From contig DHVZ01000073.1 of NCBI GenBank assembly GCA_002412925.1, positions 28,895 through 92,894 on the forward strand: 64,000 bases of DNA, in the 5' to 3' direction. The position numbers and the translations under genes are program-made. Shown in pieces: positions 23,856-30,714 of the stretch (position 1 is the stretch's first letter; each line of letters starts with the position of its first letter). The notes under the pieces were generated by a model. That model ran no database searches. It worked only from the letters and a program-made list of their open reading frames with translations, and had not been told where the DNA came from. The DNA comes from Anaerolineales bacterium UBA5195 (GTDB lineage: Bacteria; Chloroflexota; Anaerolineae; Anaerolineales; Villigracilaceae).

Positions 23856-25322
23856 TTATTTATTAGAGATAAAGAGTCGGGTGGTGCCTGGCCCGCGCTG
23901 GCCTTTGGCAGCCTTTTCGATGATCACCCCATCTTTGATGAGTTGCTCTACAATGCGTTCGAGCCGGTCCCGTTGCCCACCTGCAGTCATGTGCATATCC
24001 TGGGAGAGTTCCCGCCGTGAGTTCCGTTTACCTGCCTTCACCCTGGAAAGCACTTTATCTGCAATCTCCTGGTCTTCATCGGCCAGGGGTTGGCTTGCAT
24101 CGTCAATCAACCGGTGTAGGCTTGCCCGGTATGCCTCGGTCATCATTTGAGCCCGGGCCCAGTGCTCAGGGCGGATGGTAAGCGGATTCCCTTCGGCCAT
24201 GCTGGCCCAGTCAGAAGCAGCCAGGAGGGTGGCTATCTTGATTGCAGTTGTAGCCAGGCGCCCATAACAGGCATAAAGCTTTTCAGGAACGGCACGTTTA
24301 CTGAGCAGCTGCCAGATACCCTCATGATAGGTGTCCCACTTCCTAAAAACAGATATGGGTACATCGGCCTGTAAAGCCGGCGGAGATTGCACGACTCCAG
24401 GCCCGCTATCTTTGGGCATGGGTAGGTAGGTAAAAGCAAGGGTATTCAAATGCTTTGCCAGTTCAGGAGGCGTTTCAATGGCCGTATCGCTGTAAAAAGC
24501 TCGTATTGGAGGCGTGTCAGGAGTCACGAACAAGAAACGGGCAAAGAGTCCATCTCCCCAAAGTTCCTGTGTCTTTAAGTGGGTCCGCATAGCCGCTGGG
24601 GTGGTGGGTCCACAAATGGTCAGGTATGAAAAGCGGACCGTCTCACGCCCCCGGCCTATGGTGGCCGCGGTCAGCTTTTCAGGGCAGTTGTAGAGTCGCA
24701 AAATCAAGGAGAGCAGGTCGGCGGTGTGCCTCTGCTTGAACAGGTCGAGCAAGCTGGCTGCCTCATCCATCCACCAGGCGCGTTGAGCTGCAAACCGCCG
24801 TTCTTTCTGCCAGTCGTCCTTATCATCCTGACTCCAGTCGCCAAAGGTCGGCGGAGTCCGGTGCGATAATTCAGTTACCAGGCTCTGGGGAGTCACGCCG
24901 GCGGGCAGGGTAAGGTAATTCAGACCTGACATTCTAAGGACATCATCAACCACATCAAGCCCGGTGGTTTTGGCGTAAAGGGTCGATTGTGCAACAAGTA
25001 GCATATAAAGGTTAGGGTAAATCACATGCTTACCTGCCCGAATGTACGCGCGCCTTGCAGTTGCCGTGGACAGTAGACCCAGAGCAAAGGATTCGTGAAA
25101 AATCCCCGGTGTCATTGGCGAGGCCTTCGTAGCAAAATTGACGTAGTCATTTACCCAGGTTCCTGCCGACTCCGCCCGTTTTATCTCAGGGTCGGTTAGC
25201 ATGGCCTGGCGGGGCAACTCAGGGACATTGGCAAAGAAGGGAAAAACATCCCCATCGTCACTGTCAGCAGGATCGAGACTTTCTACAACCTTGGACTTTT
25301 CGAGCAGTTCTGCGAGCATCAT
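23856..25322 (-). CDS. DUF3987 helicase-like ATPase
   Basis: A 488-residue protein. The P-loop region is degenerate (YMLLVAQSTLYAKTTGLDVVDDVL), and a Walker-B-like WWMDEAASLLDLF follows about 80 residues later. The C-terminal part contains the DNA-binding-like helix (REHSQDM-type region, here SRRELSQDMHMTAGGQRDRLERIVEQLIKDGVI) that ends a winged-helix fold. DUF3987 proteins are found beside primases in phage and satellite replication modules and are thought to act as replicative helicases or initiators. Start ATG 25322 follows GAGGTGA and is one base past the stop of the upstream gene, suggesting translational coupling. Confidence 0.85.
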   Translation of the reverse strand: MMLAELLEKSKVVESLDPADSDDGDVFPFFANVPELPRQAMLTDPEIKRAESAGTWVNDYVNFATKASPMTPGIFHESFALGLLSTATARRAYIRAGKHVIYPNLYMLLVAQSTLYAKTTGLDVVDDVLRMSGLNYLTLPAGVTPQSLVTELSHRTPPTFGDWSQDDKDDWQKERRFAAQRAWWMDEAASLLDLFKQRHTADLLSLILRLYNCPEKLTAATIGRGRETVRFSYLTICGPTTPAAMRTHLKTQELWGDGLFARFLFVTPDTPPIRAFYSDTAIETPPELAKHLNTLAFTYLPMPKDSGPGVVQSPPALQADVPISVFRKWDTYHEGIWQLLSKRAVPEKLYACYGRLATTAIKIATLLAASDWASMAEGNPLTIRPEHWARAQMMTEAYRASLHRLIDDASQPLADEDQEIADKVLSRVKAGKRNSRRELSQDMHMTAGGQRDRLERIVEQLIKDGVIIEKAAKGQRGPGTTRLFISNK

Positions 25323-25323
25323 G

Positions 25324-25740
25324 TCACCTCGAGAATAGGGATAATTGGGCCGCACTGGGCGGGGTGGGTTTGGGATCATCTTTCTTGGGCGAGACTCCCG
25401 CCTTCCGTGGTCCCTTGTATTCCCAAGCGGAAAGGGGCAGGTATATTTGCTCCCCGTAGCCACGGTTAAAGCGAGTGCCTTGTTTCCAGATAAGCGAAAT
25501 CGGAGCGCAGTAGCGCGCGCCCGATTCCAAGGCTTTCACTTCTACCTTTACGGCATTGCTTCGCTCGGCATCTTTGAGCGATTTGATATCAAAGGCAATA
25601 GCAGGGGGACTGGTGAGGAAGTGAGCAGCCTTCAGAGTCTTGTGAAACGTGTCACCTGATACGCTGCCAATCCTATGACCGGTTTCCGAATAAATCGGGA
25701 TTGACTTTCGAGAGCGGGAACGGTTAAAATTCTTGCGCAT
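25324..25740 (-). CDS. Basic small protein coupled to the DUF3987 gene
   Basis: A 138-residue basic protein. The N-terminus is very basic (MRKNFNRSRSRKSIPIYSETG), the centre contains VSGDTFHKTLKAAHFLTSPPAIAFDIKSL, and a beta-like segment (YGEQIYLPLSAWEYKG) precedes a Pro/Lys-rich tail. It is not recognised. The composition fits a DNA- or RNA-binding accessory of the replication module. ATG 25740 is chosen over ATG 25743 because the AAAGGAG ribosome site is then 6 bases away. It ends one base before the DUF3987 start. Confidence 0.7.
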   Translation of the reverse strand: MRKNFNRSRSRKSIPIYSETGHRIGSVSGDTFHKTLKAAHFLTSPPAIAFDIKSLKDAERSNAVKVEVKALESGARYCAPISLIWKQGTRFNRGYGEQIYLPLSAWEYKGPRKAGVSPKKDDPKPTPPSAAQLSLFSR

Positions 25741-25793
25741 CATATGCTCCTTTCGTATTGAACGCGCCGCCCGTCGCCACGGGCGGAACGCGT

Positions 25794-26012
25794 TTAAGTA
25801 GGTTGGGTTTGAGTGTTGTCCCTGGCCGGGGAGGGGGAGAGAGTCTCTGCCGGCACTTCTGGACAATCGTCAGCAGGTAATAGACCATGTCTCTGCAACT
25901 CCTTCCGAAGGATAAAAACCGCCTGGGAACGACTGTCACGACATTCTCGCTCAGCCAGGGTATAGAGAGCTTCAAGTTCACTTTCTTGAACAATCAAGGT
26001 TAGTCTTGCCAT
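25794..26012 (-). CDS. Ribbon-helix-helix (CopG/Arc-like) protein
   Basis: A 72-residue protein beginning MARLTLIVQESELEALYTLAERECRDSRSQAVFILRKEL, which matches a ribbon-helix-helix fold: an N-terminal beta strand (RLTLIV), a helix, and a second helix after the S-(R/Q)-A turn. The C-terminal third is polar and proline-rich. Such proteins autoregulate plasmid or toxin-antitoxin genes or control copy number. The ribosome site is GGAGG. It is the first gene of the DUF3987-primase block and its leader contains a GTTAC/GTAAC hairpin and a phased AAATCA array. Confidence 0.8.
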   Translation of the reverse strand: MARLTLIVQESELEALYTLAERECRDSRSQAVFILRKELQRHGLLPADDCPEVPAETLSPSPARDNTQTQPT

Positions 26013-26035
26013 TTATCAGCCTCCAGGAATCAAAA

Positions 26036-26063
26036 CGCCGGGTTACAGAATCGTAACCCGGCG
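26036..26063 (-). terminator. Hairpin in the leader before the RHH gene
   Basis: Perfect 11-bp stem CGCCGGGTTAC / GTAACCCGGCG with a 6-nt loop and TTTTG on the minus strand. It is either the terminator of the 26112-26843 gene or an attenuator of the replication operon. Confidence 0.7.
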
Positions 26064-26066
26064 GGC

Positions 26067-26114
26067 AAATCATCTAAAAATCAGTGTAAATCAAACAGAA
26101 ATCAAGTTAAATCA
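26067..26114. repeat. Five AAATCA boxes at helical spacing (copy 1)
   Basis: AAATCA begins at 26067, 26078, 26088, 26099 and 26109, spacing 11-10-11-10. The 48-bp block recurs at 27997-28044 with 18 and 16 bp identical at its ends. Confidence 0.9.
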
Positions 26115-26843
26115 TTTGTTTGATTTATCCTTTCGTGGAGTTGCTATTCCAAGGGCTTGGCGGTCCCGTGTTACCGTGGGTATGCTTACCCCTAAATTCG
26201 AAGCTATTTGATCAACCTTCCATCCTGCTTGGGAAAGTTCTTTTACTCTTTCGCGCCGCTTTGCAGCCCTTATATCTTGTCCCTTTGGCAAGGTGGCTTT
26301 TACAGACTCGAGTAACTTGTCATCCGGGAATTGATTGGGCTCGTCGATAGCGACTGCGCCAAACTCCTTGGAAAACCTTTCCCAAAGAGCGTCAAAGTGA
26401 ATGGAAAGCCCTGGCCAAATATCATCAGTAGCACATAAACCAGTCACTTTAACGCGATTGATTGGCTCGGTCAGAAGCTGTTTACACTCAAACGACAGGA
26501 GAAGTCCCTGACGCTCCAGTCTCATTTTTTCTTCAGTTACTACTTGGTTTGTTGTAGCATCTAAAATAGTGGCCTCTGGTACGATGGCTTTTACCCATTC
26601 TTTCACTTGACCAAATAGAAAAACGCTGTAAGGGGTTCGTTTTACTCCAAAGTCTTGGGAGTCTGTATCAACAAGACCCCACCGTTTAACATCATGGATG
26701 AAAACATCAAACATATTGCTTGAAAAATCTCTAGCCAAGTGTATTTCATCAAACAGCCAATTCAACACATAATCTGGTGTTGTATTATCAACCAAACAAA
26801 CTCTTTTTAATTGGGGGTAGAAAAATTCTGTAACCTCGGGCAT
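26112..26843 (-). CDS. Hypothetical protein with C-terminal helix-turn-helix
   Basis: A 243-residue cytoplasmic protein. The first about 195 residues (PEVTEFFYPQLKRVCLVDN...) are not recognised and contain no membrane helix. The C-terminus has a probable helix-turn-helix (ELSQAGWKVDQIASNLGVSIPTVTRDRQALG) followed by a basic tail. This could be a DNA-binding protein acting on the AAATCA arrays or at the origin, but that is inference from position alone. The ATG forms part of a 10-bp inverted repeat around a terminator hairpin. An AGGA ribosome site precedes the start. The gene is AT-richer than its neighbours. Confidence 0.75.
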   Translation of the reverse strand: MPEVTEFFYPQLKRVCLVDNTTPDYVLNWLFDEIHLARDFSSNMFDVFIHDVKRWGLVDTDSQDFGVKRTPYSVFLFGQVKEWVKAIVPEATILDATTNQVVTEEKMRLERQGLLLSFECKQLLTEPINRVKVTGLCATDDIWPGLSIHFDALWERFSKEFGAVAIDEPNQFPDDKLLESVKATLPKGQDIRAAKRRERVKELSQAGWKVDQIASNLGVSIPTVTRDRQALGIATPRKDKSNK

Positions 26844-26900
26844 ATTTGCATCCTAAACAAAAAAGCCGCCTGCCAGAAAAGCAGACGGCGTGCAAATATG
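26841..26900 (-). promoter_or_regulatory. Start-codon-sequestering leader with internal terminator
   Basis: Inner hairpin GCCGTCTGC / GCAGGCGGC with TTTTTTG (minus strand). Outer 10-bp arms TGCAAATATG / CATATTTGCA: the 26841-26850 arm includes the start codon of the 26112-26843 gene. Confidence 0.6.
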
Positions 26901-27011
26901 CTATACTTTGCGCGTCAGCCGCCTTTTTCGGCTAGACCATCGTCCCGGGCGTGACAGCGCCGCGGGGCGGTTTGTTTCTTAAGAGTCTATCATAAATGCA
27001 AAATGAGTGTT

Positions 27012-27992
27012 CTAAAAGTGCAAATCTACCGGTGAGCCTTTCGCATGCGCAGCCATCAAGTCATCATTCGTCTGGGCTAGATAGCGCCATAAGACCTGCA
27101 GGTCGGCATGTCCCATCAGCCTTTGTAAGGTGATCAAGTCGGTTCCAGCTCGAAGCATATTGATTGCAAAGGCGCGCCTGAAAGCATGGATCTCCGGTTT
27201 GGTTATGCCGGCTTTTTCGGCTCGCCGCCTGACAACGGTATTCAATCCTTCGTAACTCAATCGTTCGATATCCTTGGTAACGAACAGGGCAGGGGTATTA
27301 TCAACTCTCGTTTTCAAGCTGGCCCGCAAAGCCCGCCGCGCTTTTCTCCCCAGGAAAACACTTCTCTGTTTATCTCCTTTGCCGTGCTTGATAATGATTT
27401 CACCAGTGACAGTGTTGACATCATCGCGGTTGACCGATAGCAGCTCGGTTGCCCGCGCGCCTGTATCCAGGAGCATCAAAAAGATTGCCTTATCCCTCAA
27501 TCCGAGGGTGTCGTTATCGCAAATGTCTATCAAGGCATGCACATCCTCGAGCGAAACGGGGGGCAATAACTGCTTCGGCATTTTTGGCGCTTTCACCTTA
27601 CGCAGTGGGTTGGACCATCCAACCGGCTCGAATTCAAATTCATACCAGCGGAGTAGAGCACGTACAGACCGATAAAAGACAGCCACGCCGCCGGCATTGT
27701 GGTTTGTCTCCTCGAGGTAGAGCAGGAATGCCCGAATGATATTCGGGGTGAGCTGTGTAACTTCTTTTACCGCTTGGGCATCTGCCCAGGCGATGAAGGT
27801 CTTCAGCGCCTGCCTGTAATATCTGAGAGTCGTGGGGGCACGCCCGCTTATCTTTCGGTCAAGCAGAAAGCCATCTACCAACACAGTGAGGTAGGTATCC
27901 TGTGAATTTGTGCTAATCGTTCGGTCTGTTATATTTGTCACGGCCAAACTCCAAAAGACCAATGTTCTGATTTCCCAAGATGATAGTCGCAA
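27012..27992 (-). CDS. Tyrosine recombinase/integrase (attR side)
   Basis: A 326-residue integrase of the XerC/D-like phage type. The N-terminal SAM-like domain spans about residues 25-115. The catalytic motifs are LDTGARATELLSVN (Arg), KHGKGDKQRSVFL (Lys hairpin), HAFRRAFAINMLRAG (HxxR) and GHADLQVLWRYLAQ (His, Tyr). The frame starts at 27992, but GTG 27941 (VTNITDR) is also plausible. It lies next to attR and is preceded by an AAATCA array. Protein family and active site differ clearly from the attL-side integrase, so the element may carry two recombination systems. Confidence 0.9.
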   Translation of the reverse strand: MRLSSWEIRTLVFWSLAVTNITDRTISTNSQDTYLTVLVDGFLLDRKISGRAPTTLRYYRQALKTFIAWADAQAVKEVTQLTPNIIRAFLLYLEETNHNAGGVAVFYRSVRALLRWYEFEFEPVGWSNPLRKVKAPKMPKQLLPPVSLEDVHALIDICDNDTLGLRDKAIFLMLLDTGARATELLSVNRDDVNTVTGEIIIKHGKGDKQRSVFLGRKARRALRASLKTRVDNTPALFVTKDIERLSYEGLNTVVRRRAEKAGITKPEIHAFRRAFAINMLRAGTDLITLQRLMGHADLQVLWRYLAQTNDDLMAAHAKGSPVDLHF

Positions 27993-27996
27993 GTCG

Positions 27997-28044
27997 AAAT
28001 CATCTAAAAATCAGGTTAGCTCAGGACGAAATCAAGTTAAATCA
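27997..28044. repeat. Five AAATCA boxes at helical spacing (copy 2)
   Basis: AAATCA at 27997, 28008, 28029 and 28039, and a degenerate AGCTCA at 28018: the same 11-10-11-10 spacing as copy 1. Ends five bases upstream of the first possible integrase codon. Confidence 0.85.
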
Positions 28045-28223
28045 AACGCATTGCAACACAGCCCGACTTGAATTCTCGGGGCTGCCTGCAATTCTTGATA
28101 ATCATCCGGTCTATTCGTAGTCGGCTGATCAACAGACAGGCTAAAAACCAGAACCTACAGGGAAACTCTGCCGATACACCCCCACATTTACCGAAATTTG
28201 ACTTGAACACTCCCTGGTAATTT
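28045..28223. other. attR-proximal non-coding arm region
   Basis: Contains GCCGATACACCC (28170), ACACCCCCACAT (28176-28187, reverse complement of 16043-16054) and GGTAATTTTTC next to the core, comparable to CCAGTAATTTTTC at 16055. Likely integrase arm-binding sites. Confidence 0.5.
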
Positions 28224-28267
28224 TTCGTAATCGTCAGGTCAAGAGTTCAAATCTCTTTGGTGGCTCA
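28224..28267 (+). repeat. attR: displaced 3' half of tRNA-Thr
   Basis: 43 of 44 bases equal attL. Not a functional tRNA: the 5' half and promoter are absent here. Confidence 0.93.
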
Positions 28268-28593
28268 AGGCAGGGAATAGAAAAACAAGCCTCGATATTG
28301 GCTTTTTGAGCAAATGTGAGGATAGAAGCAAAGACAAAGAAGGGTGCGAAAGCCCCCTTTTTCGTTCCGATTCGGGTATTGAGTGCGCTTGAATTGGACA
28401 AACCTGTCAATAAAACTTCCTTTTTGAGCCAATTGTCAGGGGGTCCGTGTCCAAAGGGCCTGAAATTGAGGTGTGCCCCAGAATGCTGCATGGTACTGTC
28501 CCCAGAGGGTGTTGAAAGACCAGCGTTTGGTGTCGAGCCACCAGCGAGTGGGATACCGTCCGTGCTGGATCGAGCGTTTAAGGGAGAGTTGTG
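28268..28593. other. Chromosomal flank beyond attR
   Basis: No gene seen. Hairpin AAGCC / GGCTT with a TTTTT tail at 28287-28307 is probably the original tRNA-Thr terminator. Confidence 0.5.
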
Positions 28594-28815
28594 ATGACCA
28601 GTTTTCAATCCAAAGACCCCCTGCATGGCATTACATTGGAAATGATGCTTACCCGGCTTGTGCAGCAATATGGCTGGCGCGAGTTGGCGAAACTCATCCC
28701 AATCCGCTGTTTTTACAATGAGCCAAGCGTCCAATCCAGCCTCAAGTTCTTGCGGCGCACACCCTGGGCGCGGAAGAACGTCGAAGAATTGTATCTGAAG
28801 TCGATTTCCAGGTGA
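28594..28815 (+). CDS. VF530/DUF2132-family small protein
   Basis: A 73-residue protein with the complete VF530 signature: DPLHGITLEMMLTRLV, YGWRELAKLIPIRCF and SSLKFLRRTPWARKNVEELYL. The family is a small helical fold with DNA-binding activity reported for some members; its cellular role is unclear. ATG 28594 follows AGGGAG; the GTG at 28591 is an alternative. It begins about 330 bases past attR and is the first normal chromosomal gene there. No cotranscribed partner is obvious. Confidence 0.88.
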   Translation: MTSFQSKDPLHGITLEMMLTRLVQQYGWRELAKLIPIRCFYNEPSVQSSLKFLRRTPWARKNVEELYLKSISR

Positions 28816-28964
28816 GCAGCCTCCAAGCAAAAGACCCGTTAGAGAAAACAACACGCTTGAGAATCTCAATCGAATCAAGGCTTGAGAATTTGGCCGAAAA
28901 ATATTATGATGCTTGAAGATGGCTTTTATAAAGCAAGCTGCCCAAACCAGCAAGGGAGCACAAC

Positions 28965-29330
28965 ATGGCGCTAAAAATATTGTCGATCGACGATGAACCC
29001 GCGATGACGCTGTTAGTCAGCATCCTGCTCAAAACCTATGGGATGGAAGTAATCGAGTGCAATTGGGGCAGCGAGGGTGTCGAATTGGTCCGCAGCGAAG
29101 CACCCGACCTCGTGCTGCTCGACATGATGATGCCGGGGATGAATGGCCTGGAAGTCTGCCAGGCGATCCGCGCTTTTAGCGCTGTCCCGATTATGGCTTA
29201 TTCGGCGCTGAGCGACCCGGAACAGATCGAAAAGGCGCTGAAATCGGGTTTCAACGCTTACCTGGAAAAACCCTCCAGCAGCGAGATCCTGGTCGAGCGC
29301 ATCCGTCAATTAACAGGACATGAGGAATAG
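28965..29330 (+). CDS. Stand-alone response-regulator receiver protein
   Basis: A 121-residue CheY-like receiver domain with no output domain. Acidic pair in LSIDDEPAMT, phospho-acceptor Asp in LVLLDMMMPGMNGLEV, conserved Ser/Thr in IMAYSALSD and Lys in LEKPSSSE. All switch residues are present, so phosphorylation is expected. It could partner with a distant kinase, perhaps the histidine-kinase-like protein at 2734-3546, though that is not supported by proximity. AGGGAG lies upstream of the ATG. Single-domain regulators of this type often act in motility, development or phosphorelay. Confidence 0.9.
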   Translation: MALKILSIDDEPAMTLLVSILLKTYGMEVIECNWGSEGVELVRSEAPDLVLLDMMMPGMNGLEVCQAIRAFSAVPIMAYSALSDPEQIEKALKSGFNAYLEKPSSSEILVERIRQLTGHEE

Positions 29331-29681
29331 CGCCCTGTTGCTGAAAGACAACTTACCGTTTTCCATCGGGCCAGGTAGCTGAAAAGCATGGAGCGGGCTT
29401 AGCCCCCCTGCCCGCGCTGGGTGGAAAACACTTGAATGCCGGGTGATCTTGCGAGCCCTTCGCTGCAATGCCTAAAAGTTGAGCAGCCCGCCCAAGGTCG
29501 TGAAAAGCAGGGGATTTGAGAAAGTCATGATTGATTGTCCAAGAATACTTGGCAGCATTATAATTCTTTAACCAGACAATTCAGCAACCACCTTAAAGCC
29601 TAGGGCTGTTTTGGAAATTCTCCATTCTATGTGAAGCCGGTCAGCCTATATTTATAAAAGTTGCGGGACAAGGAGAGCAAA
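29331..29681. other. Intergenic region, nothing recognised
   Basis: About 350 bases without a supported gene, tRNA or clear terminator. Confidence 0.5.
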
Positions 29682-30320
29682 ATGTCCGTCAATCTGGGAA
29701 TCTATGATTTTTTCGCCTATCTTGTGCCGGGATTAATGTACCTGGTTCTGTTCAATGATTTTTCGGCGCGTATGGGCTGGGGCGCTTACGACCTTGCCCA
29801 GGTGAACTCCCAAATCAGCATCGGGACAATTGGGATCGTGGCGCTATCGGCTTACGTCATCGGAAATATTTTCGACGTGTTTGCGCATTGGTTTTGTTTC
29901 AGCCTGCTGACGCGCAGAAGCATGCCCGAGGCTGTTCTCGAAAACCTGAAGCAACAATACCCGGATTTAAATATCGCCTACCGCCCGAAAGACTATCACC
30001 TGCTCTTCGTGCTCTTACGTGCCCGCAACCCAGGTTTCACCCAGACCATCGACCGTTTCGAATCCAACAGCATCATGCTGAAAAACATCTCCTTCATCGC
30101 TGCCCTGTTTTCCATCCTGCATCTGCCTGAATTATTCACCCACTTCAGCCTGCCGGGTTTATTACTCGTACTGGCAGGGGTGGCGGCTTGCTGGCTGGCT
30201 TATCGCGCCAGCAAGGCATATCACACCTGGTTCTTCCTGGATGTCTTCCAGGCCTCGTTGGAATACGGGCTAAGCACCGCAGAAGTCATTCAAAACGAAA
30301 AGCCAAAGCAGCCAAACTAA
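29682..30320 (+). CDS. Four-helix membrane protein, unknown
   Basis: A 212-residue membrane protein (MSVNLGIYDFFAYLVPGLMYL...). Hydrophobic helices lie near residues 8-25, 45-70, 135-150 and 150-170. The stretch between about 80 and 125 is cytoplasmic or extracytoplasmic and contains NLKQQYPDLN. Not recognised. The ATG is preceded by AAGGAG; the frame opens slightly earlier at 29661. Its stop overlaps the next start (TAATG at 30318-30322), so the two are probably translated together. Confidence 0.75.
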   Translation: MSVNLGIYDFFAYLVPGLMYLVLFNDFSARMGWGAYDLAQVNSQISIGTIGIVALSAYVIGNIFDVFAHWFCFSLLTRRSMPEAVLENLKQQYPDLNIAYRPKDYHLLFVLLRARNPGFTQTIDRFESNSIMLKNISFIAALFSILHLPELFTHFSLPGLLLVLAGVAACWLAYRASKAYHTWFFLDVFQASLEYGLSTAEVIQNEKPKQPN

Positions 30321-30643
30321 TGCAGAAGCCTATGAACATGGATAACAACAAAAGGGATTTGGTCAACAACGAGAAACTGCGGCTTCAAATCAGGTATCAC
30401 CCCAATTTCCACGCCTGGTATGAATCGCGTTCAGCGCATGCCAGGATGGTTTTTGAAATGCTGATGGAAGACGATGCCACGCCTGAGGCAATCGAGGCCG
30501 CCCGGGAGGCCTCAGATGAAGATTGGGACGATAATGATTTCCTGCATGTGTTGGGCGGCGGCAACCCTGACCCCATGGTAGCGCTGGCCCTGACCAATGT
30601 TGTGCTGGACTTTCTCAGGGTCGAAATCGAAAACCCGGAATAA
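30320..30643 (+). CDS. Hypothetical acidic protein coupled to the membrane protein
   Basis: A 107-residue soluble protein with an acidic middle (EDDATPEAIEAAREASDEDWDDNDF) and a Gly-rich turn (VLGGGNPDP). No family recognised. The start overlaps the preceding stop as TAATG; an internal ATG at 30332 is an alternative. Likely a partner of the membrane protein encoded just upstream. Function not inferable from the sequence. Confidence 0.65.
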   Translation: MQKPMNMDNNKRDLVNNEKLRLQIRYHPNFHAWYESRSAHARMVFEMLMEDDATPEAIEAAREASDEDWDDNDFLHVLGGGNPDPMVALALTNVVLDFLRVEIENPE

Positions 30644-30714
30644 ACCTCAGCCCGGTTGGAGCTAATCACGTGGACGCCGAAACCGAGGGCCTGCAACTAC
30701 GGGTCCTTACCGGC

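Larger units (their letters stand above)
15696..28267. mobile_element. 12.5-kb integrated replicative element in tRNA-Thr
   Basis: Bounded by 44-bp direct repeats that duplicate the 3' half of tRNA-Thr. Carries two tyrosine recombinase genes, one near each end, a CHC2-type primase, a DUF3987 helicase-like protein, an XRE regulator, a field of iteron-like repeats, and several small unknown genes. Almost all genes run on the minus strand. No capsid, portal, terminase, relaxase or type IV secretion gene was recognised, so it resembles an integrated plasmid or satellite more than a prophage or complete ICE. Circle size predicted 12,528 bp. Confidence 0.9.

Noticed and set aside
28224..28267. Second tRNA-Thr gene at attR
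   Set aside because: Only the 3' half is present; no 5' half or promoter.
15696..28267. Prophage or conjugative element
   Set aside because: No capsid, portal, terminase, relaxase or type IV secretion gene could be recognised.
28234..28953. Minus-strand frame of 239 codons ending EPPKRFELLT
   Set aside because: Runs across the displaced tRNA fragment and antisense to the VF530 gene; no coding signature.
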